Positions 1-7,205 of a stretch of 64,000 bases of DNA are shown one piece after another. The notes below the pieces were generated by a model. The model was given only the letters and a program-made list of their open reading frames with translations. It was not told where the DNA came from and did no database searches. The stretch is taken from NCBI RefSeq assembly GCF_023516575.1, contig NZ_JAMGBE010000003.1, forward strand, positions 248,001 through 312,000, written 5' to 3'. This DNA is from Sphingomonas hankyongi (lineage in GTDB: Bacteria > Pseudomonadota > Alphaproteobacteria > Sphingomonadales > Sphingomonadaceae). Made by a program: the position numbers and the translations under genes. Each line of letters opens with the position of its first letter. Positions within the stretch are counted from its first letter, which is position 1.

Positions 1-942
1 ACAGCCGAAGACGCCATCGACGCACTCGCCCAAGTCCGGGTGGACGTCGTCCTGCTCGATCTCGAAATGCCCGGGGCAGGTGGGCTCAAATCGCTTCCCC
101 GGATCATCCGCGCCGCTGCCGGCGCCAAAGTGATGATCGTTTCGTCGCTCGCGGAGGAGGGGGCGGAGGAAACGGTGGCCGCACTTGCCATGGGCGCGGC
201 GGACACGCTTCCGAAACCTGGCACGGGTCGGTTCAACGGGCGCTTTTCCGAAATTCTCCTGAGTAAGCTCAAGGCTCTGGGTTACGCTGCAGCTCCCGAG
301 CCTACCCGCCGGGCCAGTGTGGATTTGAACCAACCGCTCCGGCCGATGCCGGCGGATCCGATCGACGTGCTTGCAATCGGCGCTTCGACCGGCGGGATCC
401 ATGCGCTCGGAGTGCTGTTCCAGGCCCTTCCAAAGCGGATTGGCGTGCCCATCCTCGTTACGCAGCACCTGCCGGTGCCGTTCATGAGCGTCTTCGCTCG
501 GCAACTCGGAATCGCGGCGCATCGTGAAGCTATCGTTGCCGAAGATGGGATGAAGCTTTTGCCGGATCGTATCCTGCTCGCTCCCGGCGACGCGCACCTC
601 ACCGTCGACTTCTCGGATTCGCCGACGGTGAAGCTTACGAAGACCCCTGTCGCGAGTGGATGCTTGCCGTCGCTCGACCCGATGTTCGGTTCGGTTGCGG
701 CAGCATTCGGGCGAGGAGCTTTGGGCGTCGTTCTCACCGGCATGGGAAGGGATGGCGCAGAGGGCGCTTCGCGGCTCGCCGCGGGCGGCGGGTCGATTCT
801 CGTCCAGGATGAGGCGAGTAGTGCGGTTTGGGGCATGCCCCGCGCGGTTCTCGAAGCCGGGCTCGCATGCGGCGTCCTGCCGCCGGATAAGATGGCGCGC
901 CGGATCGCCTCGCGTACGGAGGATCAGTCGGGGTGCAAATAA
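1..942 (+). CDS. cheB: Chemotaxis protein-glutamate methylesterase CheB, 5'-truncated by window edge
   Basis: The frame is open from base 1, so the true start lies outside the window; 313 residues are visible. The N-terminal part is the end of a receiver domain with the phospho-acceptor in VVLLDLEMPG. After a linker comes the methylesterase domain, with the catalytic Ser in GASTGG (codon 385-387), His in TQHLP and Asp in GMGRDGAEG. In the CheB family the receiver masks the esterase until CheA phosphorylates it; the enzyme then removes methyl groups from chemoreceptor glutamates. The stop overlaps the start of cheR by 10 bases, so the two opposing receptor-modifying enzymes are translationally coupled. 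Family identification is firm; only the first residues are missing. Confidence 0.95.
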   Translation, partial: TAEDAIDALAQVRVDVVLLDLEMPGAGGLKSLPRIIRAAAGAKVMIVSSLAEEGAEETVAALAMGAADTLPKPGTGRFNGRFSEILLSKLKALGYAAAPEPTRRASVDLNQPLRPMPADPIDVLAIGASTGGIHALGVLFQALPKRIGVPILVTQHLPVPFMSVFARQLGIAAHREAIVAEDGMKLLPDRILLAPGDAHLTVDFSDSPTVKLTKTPVASGCLPSLDPMFGSVAAAFGRGALGVVLTGMGRDGAEGASRLAAGGGSILVQDEASSAVWGMPRAVLEAGLACGVLPPDKMARRIASRTEDQSGCK

Positions 943-1805
943 GCGATAGTTCCAGCCGTATCCTCGCTGGTCTTTTGGAGGCGCGTACCGGACAGCAGCT
1001 CACGATGAGCCGGCGTTGGCGCATCGAAACGGCGCTTTCGTCGCTTCTGAGAGAGCGCGGGATCGCAACGCTCGACGAGCTGATCACGATCCTCGTCATG
1101 GGGAAGGAACCAGGCCTATCTCAGCAGGTCGTCGAAGCCCTGCTCAACAACGAGACTTATTTCTTCCGCGACCGGGCGCCCTTCGACGTCCTTTCCCGCC
1201 ACGCATTGCCCGAACTGGCGCAGCGACGGCAAAAGACCAAGCGCCTGCGGATATGGTCCGCCGGCTGCTCGACTGGGCAGGAGGTCTACTCCCTCGCGAT
1301 GCTGTTCGCCGAAGCGCCCGAGCAGTGGCACGGGTGGACGATCGATATTCTCGGCACCGATGTTTCGACGCATTGTATCGATCGCGCGCGCGCCGGCATT
1401 TACAGCCAGTTCGAAGTGCAGAGGGGCCTTGGCATAAACCAGACGATCCGCTGGTTTGAGGAATGCGCGGACGGTTGGCGAGGCGTCGAGGATCTGCGCC
1501 GGCCGGTCCGGTTCCAGATCCACAACTTGCTCGAGCCGCCCCCGCACCCGGGGGGCTTCGACATCGTGCTGTGTCGCAACGTGCTTCTCTACCTAAGCCC
1601 CGACAAGAAGACGCTGGCCTTCGAGCGCCTAGCGTCCGCCATGGCGGAAGACGGGTGGCTCATGCTCGGAGCGGGTGAGACGGTGATCGGCCAGACCAGC
1701 AAGCTCGGAACCGATATCAACGCGCGCGGGCTCTATCGTCTCGTTGGTGACGGCAGCAGGATCGAAAAGCGCGTGGGCGATCGAAGAAGCACTTCGGGGG
1801 CTTGA
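933..1805 (+). CDS. cheR: Chemotaxis protein methyltransferase CheR
   Basis: This 290-aa protein has the two-part CheR layout: a small helical N-terminal domain (about residues 1-75) and a SAM-dependent methyltransferase domain. The SAM-binding loop reads SAGCSTGQE and the late family motif CRNVLLYL is present near residue 215. It transfers methyl groups from SAM to glutamates of chemoreceptors, opposing CheB. The start is GTG at 933, with GGAGG about ten bases upstream inside the end of cheB. The overlap with cheB marks one operon. The length is normal for the family, and no C-terminal TPR extension is present. Confidence 0.95.
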   Translation: MQISDSSSRILAGLLEARTGQQLTMSRRWRIETALSSLLRERGIATLDELITILVMGKEPGLSQQVVEALLNNETYFFRDRAPFDVLSRHALPELAQRRQKTKRLRIWSAGCSTGQEVYSLAMLFAEAPEQWHGWTIDILGTDVSTHCIDRARAGIYSQFEVQRGLGINQTIRWFEECADGWRGVEDLRRPVRFQIHNLLEPPPHPGGFDIVLCRNVLLYLSPDKKTLAFERLASAMAEDGWLMLGAGETVIGQTSKLGTDINARGLYRLVGDGSRIEKRVGDRRSTSGA

Positions 1806-1821
1806 CCGCGGCACTGTTGCT

Positions 1822-2520
1822 GTGCGCCATTATGGCGTGCTGGACGTGATCGATCGAGCCTCGCCGAATTTCGACGAGCGGCAGCTGCCCGTTTCGATGA
1901 TCGTGCTCCATTATACCGGAATGCCGGACTGCGAGGGAGCGCTTTGCCGCCTGACTTCCCCGGAAGCCAAGGTTTCCGCGCATTATTGCGTCGATGAAGA
2001 CGGGACCATTTACCGCCTCGTCGATGAGTCGAAGCGCGCATGGCACGCTGGCAAATCGCGCTGGCGCGGCATCACCGACGTAAATTCGGCGAGCGTGGGG
2101 ATCGAGATCGTCAATCCCGGCCATGAATTCGGCTACCGTCCGTTCCCAGACGAGCAGGTTGCTGCGCTTATTCCTCTGGTTGCCGATATCAAGGAACGGC
2201 ACGGCATCGGCCGCGGCAATGTCGTCGGCCATTCCGACGTCGCGCCAGGCCGCAAGGAAGACCCTGGCGAGCTGTTCCCTTGGTCTGCCCTCGCGAAAAG
2301 ACGTCTCGCGCTTCCCAGTCCGACGCGGGACTTGATTGATCCTTTCTGGACCGACGCTGGCTTCCTGCTCGCTCTCGAGCGGTTCGGCTATGACGTTACC
2401 GACGAGCAAAAGGCGGTGATTGCTTTCCAGCGACGGTTTCGGCCTGACCTCATCGACGGCATCATCGACGGGGAATGCCGCGCGAAGCTGCTGTCGCTAC
2501 TCCTCCCTCGCCCTCAATAG
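1822..2520 (+). CDS. AmpD-like N-acetylmuramoyl-L-alanine amidase with peptidoglycan-binding tail
   Basis: The product is a zinc amidase of the Amidase_2 family, cutting the bond between N-acetylmuramic acid and L-alanine in peptidoglycan fragments. Zinc-site signatures are visible: His in VLHYTGMP, AWHAGKS in the middle, and GHSDVAPGRKEDPG towards the end. The last 60 or so residues (FGYDVTDEQKAVIAFQRRF) resemble a peptidoglycan-binding helix bundle. No signal peptide is evident, which suggests cytosolic recycling of anhydro-muropeptides. That would fit the AmgK/MurU salvage genes elsewhere in the window. The start is uncertain: the frame is open well into cheR, and GTG at 1822, 1837 or 1846 are the candidates downstream of the cheR stop, none with a strong ribosome-binding site. 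Confidence 0.85.
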   Translation: MRHYGVLDVIDRASPNFDERQLPVSMIVLHYTGMPDCEGALCRLTSPEAKVSAHYCVDEDGTIYRLVDESKRAWHAGKSRWRGITDVNSASVGIEIVNPGHEFGYRPFPDEQVAALIPLVADIKERHGIGRGNVVGHSDVAPGRKEDPGELFPWSALAKRRLALPSPTRDLIDPFWTDAGFLLALERFGYDVTDEQKAVIAFQRRFRPDLIDGIIDGECRAKLLSLLLPRPQ

Positions 2521-2797
2521 GGATCGCTCGCCTAGGTCCGCCGGCGAGCTTTTTCCGCGCCCTTCCACGCGGCATCTCGCGCGCGCTGCAATGCGCCAGC
2601 CTTTGCTCAGCGCCTTGCGCGGGGAGCATCGCGATGGCGCGTTCCAATGTTAACGCGAGACGCTCGAAGTCGACGGCGATCTGATTCAAGAGGTCATGAG
2701 AGGCCGGGCCCATCCAGCTCACCTTAACGACTATGGCGTTCGGCGAACTCACGTGGATCAGGTTTGAGCCGGGTGAGCGACAGCCGCTATCGCTCAA
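2462..2797 (-). CDS. Doubtful small ORF, no recognised family
   Basis: An open frame of up to 111 codons starts at a TTG that overlaps the end of the upstream minus-strand ORF (2787-2966). It runs 59 bases into the 3' end of the amidase gene on the other strand. The middle (SWMGPASHDLLNQIAVDFERLALTLERAI) looks like an amphipathic helix. The last 50 residues are Arg/Ala-rich, which is typical of spurious reading of GC-rich DNA. No function can be assigned. It is listed because 2521-3111 otherwise holds no gene; I give it low odds of being expressed. Confidence 0.2.
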   Translation of the reverse strand: MSDSGCRSPGSNLIHVSSPNAIVVKVSWMGPASHDLLNQIAVDFERLALTLERAIAMLPAQGAEQRLAHCSAREMPRGRARKKLAGGPRRAIPIEGEGGVATAASRGIPRR

Positions 2798-2966
2798 ACA
2801 CTACGCCGGCGAGGCTGCCTTCGACATCGGTAACCGTTGCCTTCAGCTCCGCGACCAACGTCGGCTCGCATCCAGCATATTCCAGAGCCCGCAAGTCCGA
2901 CTTGAGTGAAATGAGCAAGCGTGCCGTCTCTACGCGAAACTGCTGAAGTTCAACCGGGTCCGGCAT
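2787..2966 (-). CDS. Possible 59-aa helical protein
   Basis: ATG at 2966 is preceded by CGGAAG at a usable distance of eight bases. The product (MPDPVELQQFRVETARLLISLKSDLRALEYAG...) has the even hydrophobic and charged spacing of a real helical protein and lacks the Arg/Pro excess of shadow frames. The frame remains open upstream to 3041, so a longer form is possible. It resembles no family I can name. It could be a small partner of the neighbouring chemotaxis or receiver genes, but only location suggests this. Confidence 0.35.
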   Translation of the reverse strand: MPDPVELQQFRVETARLLISLKSDLRALEYAGCEPTLVAELKATVTDVEGSLAGVVFER

Positions 2967-3111
2967 CGAGGCTGCTTCCGAGATATCGCGAGATCTGTTT
3001 ACGCCAGACGCCAGCGGGATGTTGCCGACTGTCGGATACACTTGTTCCTGCAGTTCGGACTAGCCGAGAGGCGGCACGAACTTTCGAGTTCGCGACATCC
3101 GGTGCGGCAGG

Positions 3112-3528
3112 CTAGGCGGCTCCGCCGACAGTGGCGGATCGTGCATTGCCCAACAACCGGCGGATATAGCTGATCACGCCTTGCGGGTCATACGGCTTAG
3201 AAAGCTGCGGTCCTTCCTCGCAAAGCTCGGCGGCCTTGTGCGCCGCAGTTTCTATGTTGCCTGCAAGGGCAATTTGTACTGCGGGGCGCTCGCGCAAGGC
3301 CCAGGCACGGAATTCGAAGGCGTTCAGCGACCCCGGCGCTTCCGCGTCACAGATGGCGGCGTCCACCGCCAGGGACACTTCGTTCAAGACCGTTCTTGCC
3401 TCGTCGGTCGTGGAGGCCTCGATCACGATGTACCCGCAATTGCGCAGGTAGTCCGCGATGGCGTGCCTGACCAGCACGTCACCATCGATGACTAAGACGC
3501 ACTCGGATTGCTGCGTTTGGTTTGCCAT
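3112..3528 (-). CDS. Single-domain response regulator, degenerate receiver
   Basis: This 138-aa protein is a lone receiver fold. The acidic pocket reads VIDGDV, where the intact neighbour reads AEDDV, so one of the two metal-binding acidic residues is glycine. The Asp corresponding to the phosphorylation site is kept (AICDAEAPG), the conserved Lys is kept (SKPYD), but the Ser/Thr switch position is Ala (IALAG). From the family one expects poor or absent Mg2+-dependent phosphorylation. There is no output domain. The start at 3528 follows a purine-rich GGGGGCGGA and overlaps the preceding receiver gene by 37 bases. A role as a phosphorylation-independent adaptor is inference. Confidence 0.8.
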   Translation of the reverse strand: MANQTQQSECVLVIDGDVLVRHAIADYLRNCGYIVIEASTTDEARTVLNEVSLAVDAAICDAEAPGSLNAFEFRAWALRERPAVQIALAGNIETAAHKAAELCEEGPQLSKPYDPQGVISYIRRLLGNARSATVGGAA

Positions 3529-3920
3529 TCCGCCCCCACTAGGTGTTCGACCAGCTCGAGAAGTTCTGACTGCTGGTAAGGCTTTGCGATAAATGCGTCG
3601 CCAACATGCTTGGTTTTAGGGTCGAGGTGCGACGAGATAAGGACGATCGGCAAGTTGGGTCGCAGCTTCTTTATCGCGTAGGTCAGGGCCACCCCATCCA
3701 GCTCGCCCGGCATTCGCACGTCGCTGAGGACGATATCGAGCGGGTGCCCAGTCGCAATCAGGGCGAGCGCCTCCGAAGCATCGACTGCCTCGAGCACGAC
3801 GTAACCGGCTTCACGCAAAGTCTCCGCCGTCGTGAATCTCACGAGGACGTCGTCCTCGGCGAGGAGGATGATCGGGATGTGGCCGTCGCCCGGCCCGGCA
3901 ATCACCTCGGCACTGGTCAT
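3492..3920 (-). CDS. Single-domain response regulator (CpdR-like receiver)
   Basis: This 142-aa stand-alone receiver has an intact active site: acidic pair in LLAEDD, phospho-acceptor Asp in VLSDVRMPG, Ser switch in VLISSH and Lys in IAKPY. No DNA-binding or enzymatic output domain follows, so it would act by protein contact or as a phosphate sink. The ATG at 3920 has AAGGGACG upstream. It is the first gene of a two-gene minus-strand unit with the degenerate receiver. Such short receivers are common in alphaproteobacteria (CpdR and DivK are the known examples), but I cannot say which pathway this one serves. Confidence 0.85.
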   Translation of the reverse strand: MTSAEVIAGPGDGHIPIILLAEDDVLVRFTTAETLREAGYVVLEAVDASEALALIATGHPLDIVLSDVRMPGELDGVALTYAIKKLRPNLPIVLISSHLDPKTKHVGDAFIAKPYQQSELLELVEHLVGAEWQTKRSNPSAS

Positions 3921-4121
3921 ACAAACGTCCCTTCGAACGCTGACTTAGGGCCATTGTCGCAACTCGGCCTCACAAGCAAGGAGGCAGGCGTGACCAGCAG
4001 GCTGCGGACCGCCCGATGAGCCTGTCACTAACACGACATTCCGGCGCACCTGGTGATGCAGGTTAGAGAATGCGGACGAGACCGACTCGAAAGTGCAGCG
4101 GCTTTATCTTATATGGCGCGC

Positions 4122-4516
4122 GCCAGAGGGCCGGGCGGCCGCGGGAGAGCTTGCTCTCACGAGGAAAGTCCGGGCTCCACGGAACTGCGGTGCCGGGTAA
4201 CGCCCGGCGGTGCGCCACTAGCTCAGGCGACGGCGTATCAGGGACAGTGCCACAGAAAGGACACCGCCCGCCTTCGGACGGGTAAGGTCGAAAGGGTGCG
4301 GCAAGAGCGCACCGCGGACCTGGCAACAGGTTCGGCACGGTAAACCCCACCGGGTGCAAGACCGAATAGGGGCGCCGCATGAGCCTAGGTTCCGGCTCGG
4401 CGCCCGGGTTGGTTGCTTGAGGGGCGGGGCAACCCGTCTCCTAGAGGAATGGCCGCACATTCGCCGACGGCTGCAGCCAAGGCGGAGGACAGAACCCGGC
4501 TTACAGGCCCTCTGGC
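4122..4516 (+). ncRNA. rnpB: RNase P RNA (class A)
   Basis: The catalytic RNA of ribonuclease P, which trims 5' leaders from pre-tRNAs. The hallmark GAGGAAAGTCCGGGCTCCAC lies at about 4160-4179, and the 3' hallmark ACAGAACCCGGCTTA just before 4506. The ends are set by the P1 helix: GCCAGAGGGCC (4122-4132) pairs perfectly with GGCCCTCTGGC (4506-4516). The interior contains the expected GGTAACGCCCGG-like segment and AGACCGAATAGG-like segment. About 395 nt, normal for alphaproteobacteria. An AT-rich TTTATCTTATAT at 4102-4113 may contain the -10 element. Confidence 0.96.
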
Positions 4517-4524
4517 AATTCCGT

Positions 4525-4544
4525 ACCCCTGCGCAGTCAGGGGT
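4525..4544 (+). terminator. Possible weak terminator behind RNase P RNA
   Basis: ACCCCTG (4525-4531) and CAGGGGT (4538-4544) form a 7-bp hairpin with a six-base loop eight bases after the P1 helix. Only a few Ts follow, so intrinsic termination would be inefficient. Confidence 0.4.
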
Positions 4545-4607
4545 CTAGACTTCTTGGCCGACGCTCCTGCCTTCGCAGAAGCGCTTTCTGCCCTTATCGG
4601 AGCATTG

Positions 4608-5147
4608 ATGGCGAAGCAGAAGAGATCGGATGACTGGGGATTCCCGCGCTGGCGGTCCTATGGCGACAAGGGCCGGGCTGCGGCGAAGCTTCGCCTGTGC
4701 GACCGCGAGGGCTGCAACGAGATCGGGGACCGGCCCGCTCCGAAGTCTCCACACAGCCGCGACCGTTGGTACTTCTGCGAGACTCATGCAGCCGAGTACA
4801 ACAAGAACTGGAATTACTTTGCCGGCCTCAGCCCGGAGGAGGCTGCGCGCCGAGCAGCCGAAGAGGAGCTCGGAAACTCAGGCTTCCGTCAGTCAGCGCA
4901 GTGGAAGTGGGCGGGGCCGGGCGACGGCAGCCGCAGCCGGGATGAGATGCGCGCACTCGATGCACTGGAGCTTAGCAGCGATGCCGATTTCAAGGCGGTG
5001 AAGGCGGCGCATCGGCGGCTCGTGAAGGAAACGCATCCCGACGCCAATCCCGGCGACGAGGCAGCCGCGAAGCGCTTCAAGCAGGTGCAGGCGGCGTATG
5101 ACGTCCTTCGCAAGGCGGAAGAAAGAAAGAACGGCAAAGCGGCTTAG
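4608..5147 (+). CDS. J-domain protein with N-terminal Cys/His cluster
   Basis: This 179-aa protein ends in a J domain (about residues 120-175): ALDALELSSDADFKAVKAAHRRLVKETHPDANPGD carries the HPD triplet that stimulates Hsp70 (DnaK) ATPase activity. The N-terminal half has LCDREGC and, about 25 residues on, FCETHAAEYN, a Cys-x4-Cys/Cys-x2-His arrangement that could bind zinc. There is no G/F-rich region or DnaJ-type zinc finger, so it is a class C co-chaperone. I chose ATG 4608 because the longer open frame runs back into the RNase P RNA gene. It follows rnpB with only about 90 bases between. Confidence 0.85.
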   Translation: MAKQKRSDDWGFPRWRSYGDKGRAAAKLRLCDREGCNEIGDRPAPKSPHSRDRWYFCETHAAEYNKNWNYFAGLSPEEAARRAAEEELGNSGFRQSAQWKWAGPGDGSRSRDEMRALDALELSSDADFKAVKAAHRRLVKETHPDANPGDEAAAKRFKQVQAAYDVLRKAEERKNGKAA

Positions 5148-5154
5148 TTGGCGC

Positions 5155-5358
5155 TCATGCACAATCGCAGCCGCAGGCATCGATGATTTCCTGAAGGCGC
5201 GACAGGTTCGCCTTCATGCGGGCAATCTGTTCCCTGGTCGCGTCGGAGCCGAGAGCCTGGAATTTCAGTCGGCCCGCCTCCATCAGCGCGATGTCCTCCC
5301 TGACGACGGCCGCATTTTGCCGGCATAATTCGACAACTCTCTCCGCCGTCATGGGCAC
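5155..5358 (-). CDS. Small conserved-looking helical protein, unknown function
   Basis: This 67-aa protein is predicted to be almost entirely helical: an amphipathic stretch (AERVVELCRQNAAVVREDIALMEAGR), a second helix (REQIARMKANLSRLQEIID) and a Cys-rich end, CGCDCA. The GTG start at 5358 is favoured over ATG 5352 because GGGAG sits at the better distance. It converges with the J-domain gene, eight bases apart. The terminal Cys-x-Cys could bind metal, but this is inference. I do not recognise the family. Confidence 0.55.
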   Translation of the reverse strand: MPMTAERVVELCRQNAAVVREDIALMEAGRLKFQALGSDATREQIARMKANLSRLQEIIDACGCDCA

Positions 5359-5429
5359 CAGAATCTCCCGCTTAAAGCAGTACTATCGCGTATGACGGAG
5401 TCAGCCCAATTGCGCCTTGGCTTTGCCGG

Positions 5430-5846
5430 TCAGGTCGCCGCGGCGTAGCGCTCCGCAGTTTCCCTCACGAGCGCGATCATGTTCGGAACGCCCTGAGTCC
5501 GGTTGGCACTGAGATGCTTGCGTAGCTCGAAGGGTGCGAGGGCTTCCGTGACATCGATTCCGGCGACCTCCGCAGCCGGTTTGTCCTGGACAGCGGAAAG
5601 GACCAGCGCGACGATGCCCTTGGTGATCGCGGCATTGCTGTCGGCGAGGAAATGCAGGCGCCCATCCTCGACAGTCGGATAGACCCAGACGGACGCTGAA
5701 CATCCGCGAACCTTCGTCGCGTCGGTCTTGAGGGCGTCCGGCATCGGCTCGAGCTGCCGTCCGAGGTCGATTAGCAGCCGGTAACGGTCCTCGCCATCCA
5801 ACAGCTCGAACTCATCGAAAACGTCTTCGATCGGCGGCAATGTCAC
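5430..5846 (-). CDS. sufE: Cysteine desulfuration protein SufE
   Basis: SufE accepts persulfide sulfur from the cysteine desulfurase SufS and passes it to the SufBCD scaffold during Fe-S cluster assembly in the cytosol. The 138-aa length is typical. The acceptor cysteine is Cys49 in KVRGCSASVW, the family's most conserved segment, and the preceding LIDLGRQLEPMP matches the family N-terminal part. The start is GTG at 5846. It stands alone: no other suf gene is near, although the sulfur donor SufS must be encoded elsewhere. Confidence 0.93.
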   Translation of the reverse strand: MTLPPIEDVFDEFELLDGEDRYRLLIDLGRQLEPMPDALKTDATKVRGCSASVWVYPTVEDGRLHFLADSNAAITKGIVALVLSAVQDKPAAEVAGIDVTEALAPFELRKHLSANRTQGVPNMIALVRETAERYAAAT

Positions 5847-5881
5847 GCGAGCGAGATAGGCACGCGGGACGTTAGAGTCAC

Positions 5882-6124
5882 CTACCGGTCGTCGCGCAGT
5901 TCCTCGATCTGCTTCGCGAGGCTGTTCTCTTTCTCGACCGTAATGCGCTCGAGAACCTTGATGCGCTCCTTGAGCTCGCCGACCTCCTGGCGCAGCCTGA
6001 GGGTCTCGGCCCTCTCTTCCGGGCTCTGCTCAAGGCTGTGATGGCGATGAGAGTATTTGGCGCGCAGAACTGAGGCGATCATCACCGCGACGACGATGAC
6101 GGCGACCATCTCAAAAGGGTTCAT
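5882..6124 (-). CDS. Small membrane-anchored coiled-coil protein of the Psp operon (third accessory gene)
   Basis: This 80-aa protein has one N-terminal membrane segment (MVAVIVVAVMIASVL, about residues 6-20), a His-rich junction (KYSHRHHS), and a charged coiled coil to the end. The last residues, ENSLAKQIEELR, match the ends of PspC and the two neighbouring small proteins. The layout resembles PspB, a short inner-membrane anchor with a cytosolic helix. Its ATG overlaps the stop of the preceding gene by four bases, and it is the last gene of the psp transcript. No function is known to me; a subunit or modulator of the PspBC complex is the inference. Confidence 0.75.
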   Translation of the reverse strand: MNPFEMVAVIVVAVMIASVLRAKYSHRHHSLEQSPEERAETLRLRQEVGELKERIKVLERITVEKENSLAKQIEELRDDR

Positions 6125-6405
6125 TGGGAAAGCTCTCCACTATCGATGCGCTTCGTTTCGCGCAGTGCCTCTATCTGTGCGGCAGTCTGGACGCCACCAT
6201 CGGTCACAATCTGCTCGAGGACACGGACGCGCTGCTCCAGCGCCGCGTTGCTGGCGGCATATTGAGCGGCCTTTTCGGCGGCCAGGCTGGTTTCGGCCTC
6301 GAGCTGCTTTTCGCGGAAGGCGAAGAAGCGCCGCGCCATATAGGCCAGGAACAGGGTGGGAGTGAGGACGACGATCAGCAGTCCGATGAGCTCTCCGATA
6401 GCCAT
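6121..6405 (-). CDS. Small membrane-anchored coiled-coil protein of the Psp operon (second accessory gene)
   Basis: This 94-aa protein has an N-terminal membrane helix (GELIGLLIVVLTPTLFLAYM, residues 4-23) followed by an Arg-rich boundary and a long Ala/Glu/Gln coiled coil. The end, RVRVLEQIVTDGG...AAQIEALRETKR, is a diverged form of the segment shared with PspC and its neighbours. It joins the previous gene by a TGATG overlap and the next by ATGA, so all three accessory genes are co-translated. It resembles PspB in size and topology but lacks obvious direct similarity elsewhere. Function unknown. Confidence 0.75.
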   Translation of the reverse strand: MAIGELIGLLIVVLTPTLFLAYMARRFFAFREKQLEAETSLAAEKAAQYAASNAALEQRVRVLEQIVTDGGVQTAAQIEALRETKRIDSGELSQ

Positions 6406-6734
6406 CAGGCGTGCCCACCCTTGTCGATCGCCAGAGCCTCGATTTCCTTCGCGAGTGCGGTGGGCTGATCGGTGACAATGCGCTCGACGTTCTGGAGCCG
6501 GTCCTTGAGGGAGCCGATCTCGGCGCGCAGCTGAGCGTTCTCATTGGTCAGCAGCTTTATCCGCTCTGTCGTTTCGCGATCGGTCTTCGGATGCAGCGGC
6601 GTGCCCCACGATGTTTCGAGGGGGTAGCCATTCTTGATTCTAAGCCAGGTGGTGAAGACCCAGCCGCCCACCGCAATAGCCGTGATCATCGCGATGTACG
6701 GCAGGGCTTCCAGCATTATTCCGAGCTTTTCCAC
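6405..6734 (-). CDS. Small membrane-anchored coiled-coil protein of the Psp operon (first accessory gene)
   Basis: This 109-aa protein starts at GTG 6734, chosen because AAGGGGG stands five bases before it. A membrane helix (about residues 10-29, ALPYIAMITAIAVGGWVFTTW) is followed by a polar linker (GYPLETSWGTPLHPKTDRE) and a coiled coil, ending NVERIVTDQPTALAKEIEAL. The ending aligns with the PspC end, TTENRSLAREIEQLR. It lies 24 bases after pspC in the same direction. I read it as a third PspB-like membrane protein of the operon; no named family comes to mind. Confidence 0.75.
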   Translation of the reverse strand: MEKLGIMLEALPYIAMITAIAVGGWVFTTWLRIKNGYPLETSWGTPLHPKTDRETTERIKLLTNENAQLRAEIGSLKDRLQNVERIVTDQPTALAKEIEALAIDKGGHA

Positions 6735-6758
6735 TTTTACCCCCTTGTTTGCGTGCGA

Positions 6759-7205
6759 TTAACGCAGCTGCTCGATCTCGCGCGCGAGTGAGCGGTTTTC
6801 GGTCGTCACATAGCTTTCGACATCGGCCAGCCGGCGGTCGATCTCGCGCAGGCGGGAGCGGATGTCCCGTGCGGTCCGCGCCGGCGACGCTCGCACGCCC
6901 TGCCAGAACTGCCGCTCCTCGGGCCCAGCGAGGTCGAGCGAATGCGGTTTCTTGGGAGTCATCACACCCGCAATGAAGTAGAAGGGCAGGACCGATCCGC
7001 CGCTCATGAAGACTGCGGCAAGGAAGCAGACCCGCACCAGCGTTGCGTCGAAGCCCGTATAATCGGCGATACCGGCGCAAACGCCCATGACCTTGCCGTG
7101 GCGCGTGTCGCGGTAGAAGCGGGTCCTGCTCGCTGGCTGCTCCGACAGATAGTCGCGGCCGCGATCGTAACGCTGCTCCGGAACCGGATAGCGGTCGTCA
7201 GCCAT
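6759..7205 (-). CDS. pspC: Phage shock protein C (PspC)
   Basis: PspC is an inner-membrane sensor and effector of the Psp envelope-stress response, acting with PspB to draw PspA away from PspF. This 148-aa protein has a polar N-terminal tail, the PspC signature (HGKVMGVCAGIADYTGFDATLVRVCFL), a membrane segment (AAVFMSGGSVLPFYFIAGVM) and a C-terminal coiled coil ending VESYVTTENRSLAREIEQLR. I chose ATG 7205, where MADDRYP begins; the frame stays open 12 codons upstream inside pspB. The start overlaps the pspB stop by eight bases. The end resembles those of the three downstream small proteins. Confidence 0.93.
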   Translation of the reverse strand: MADDRYPVPEQRYDRGRDYLSEQPASRTRFYRDTRHGKVMGVCAGIADYTGFDATLVRVCFLAAVFMSGGSVLPFYFIAGVMTPKKPHSLDLAGPEERQFWQGVRASPARTARDIRSRLREIDRRLADVESYVTTENRSLAREIEQLR

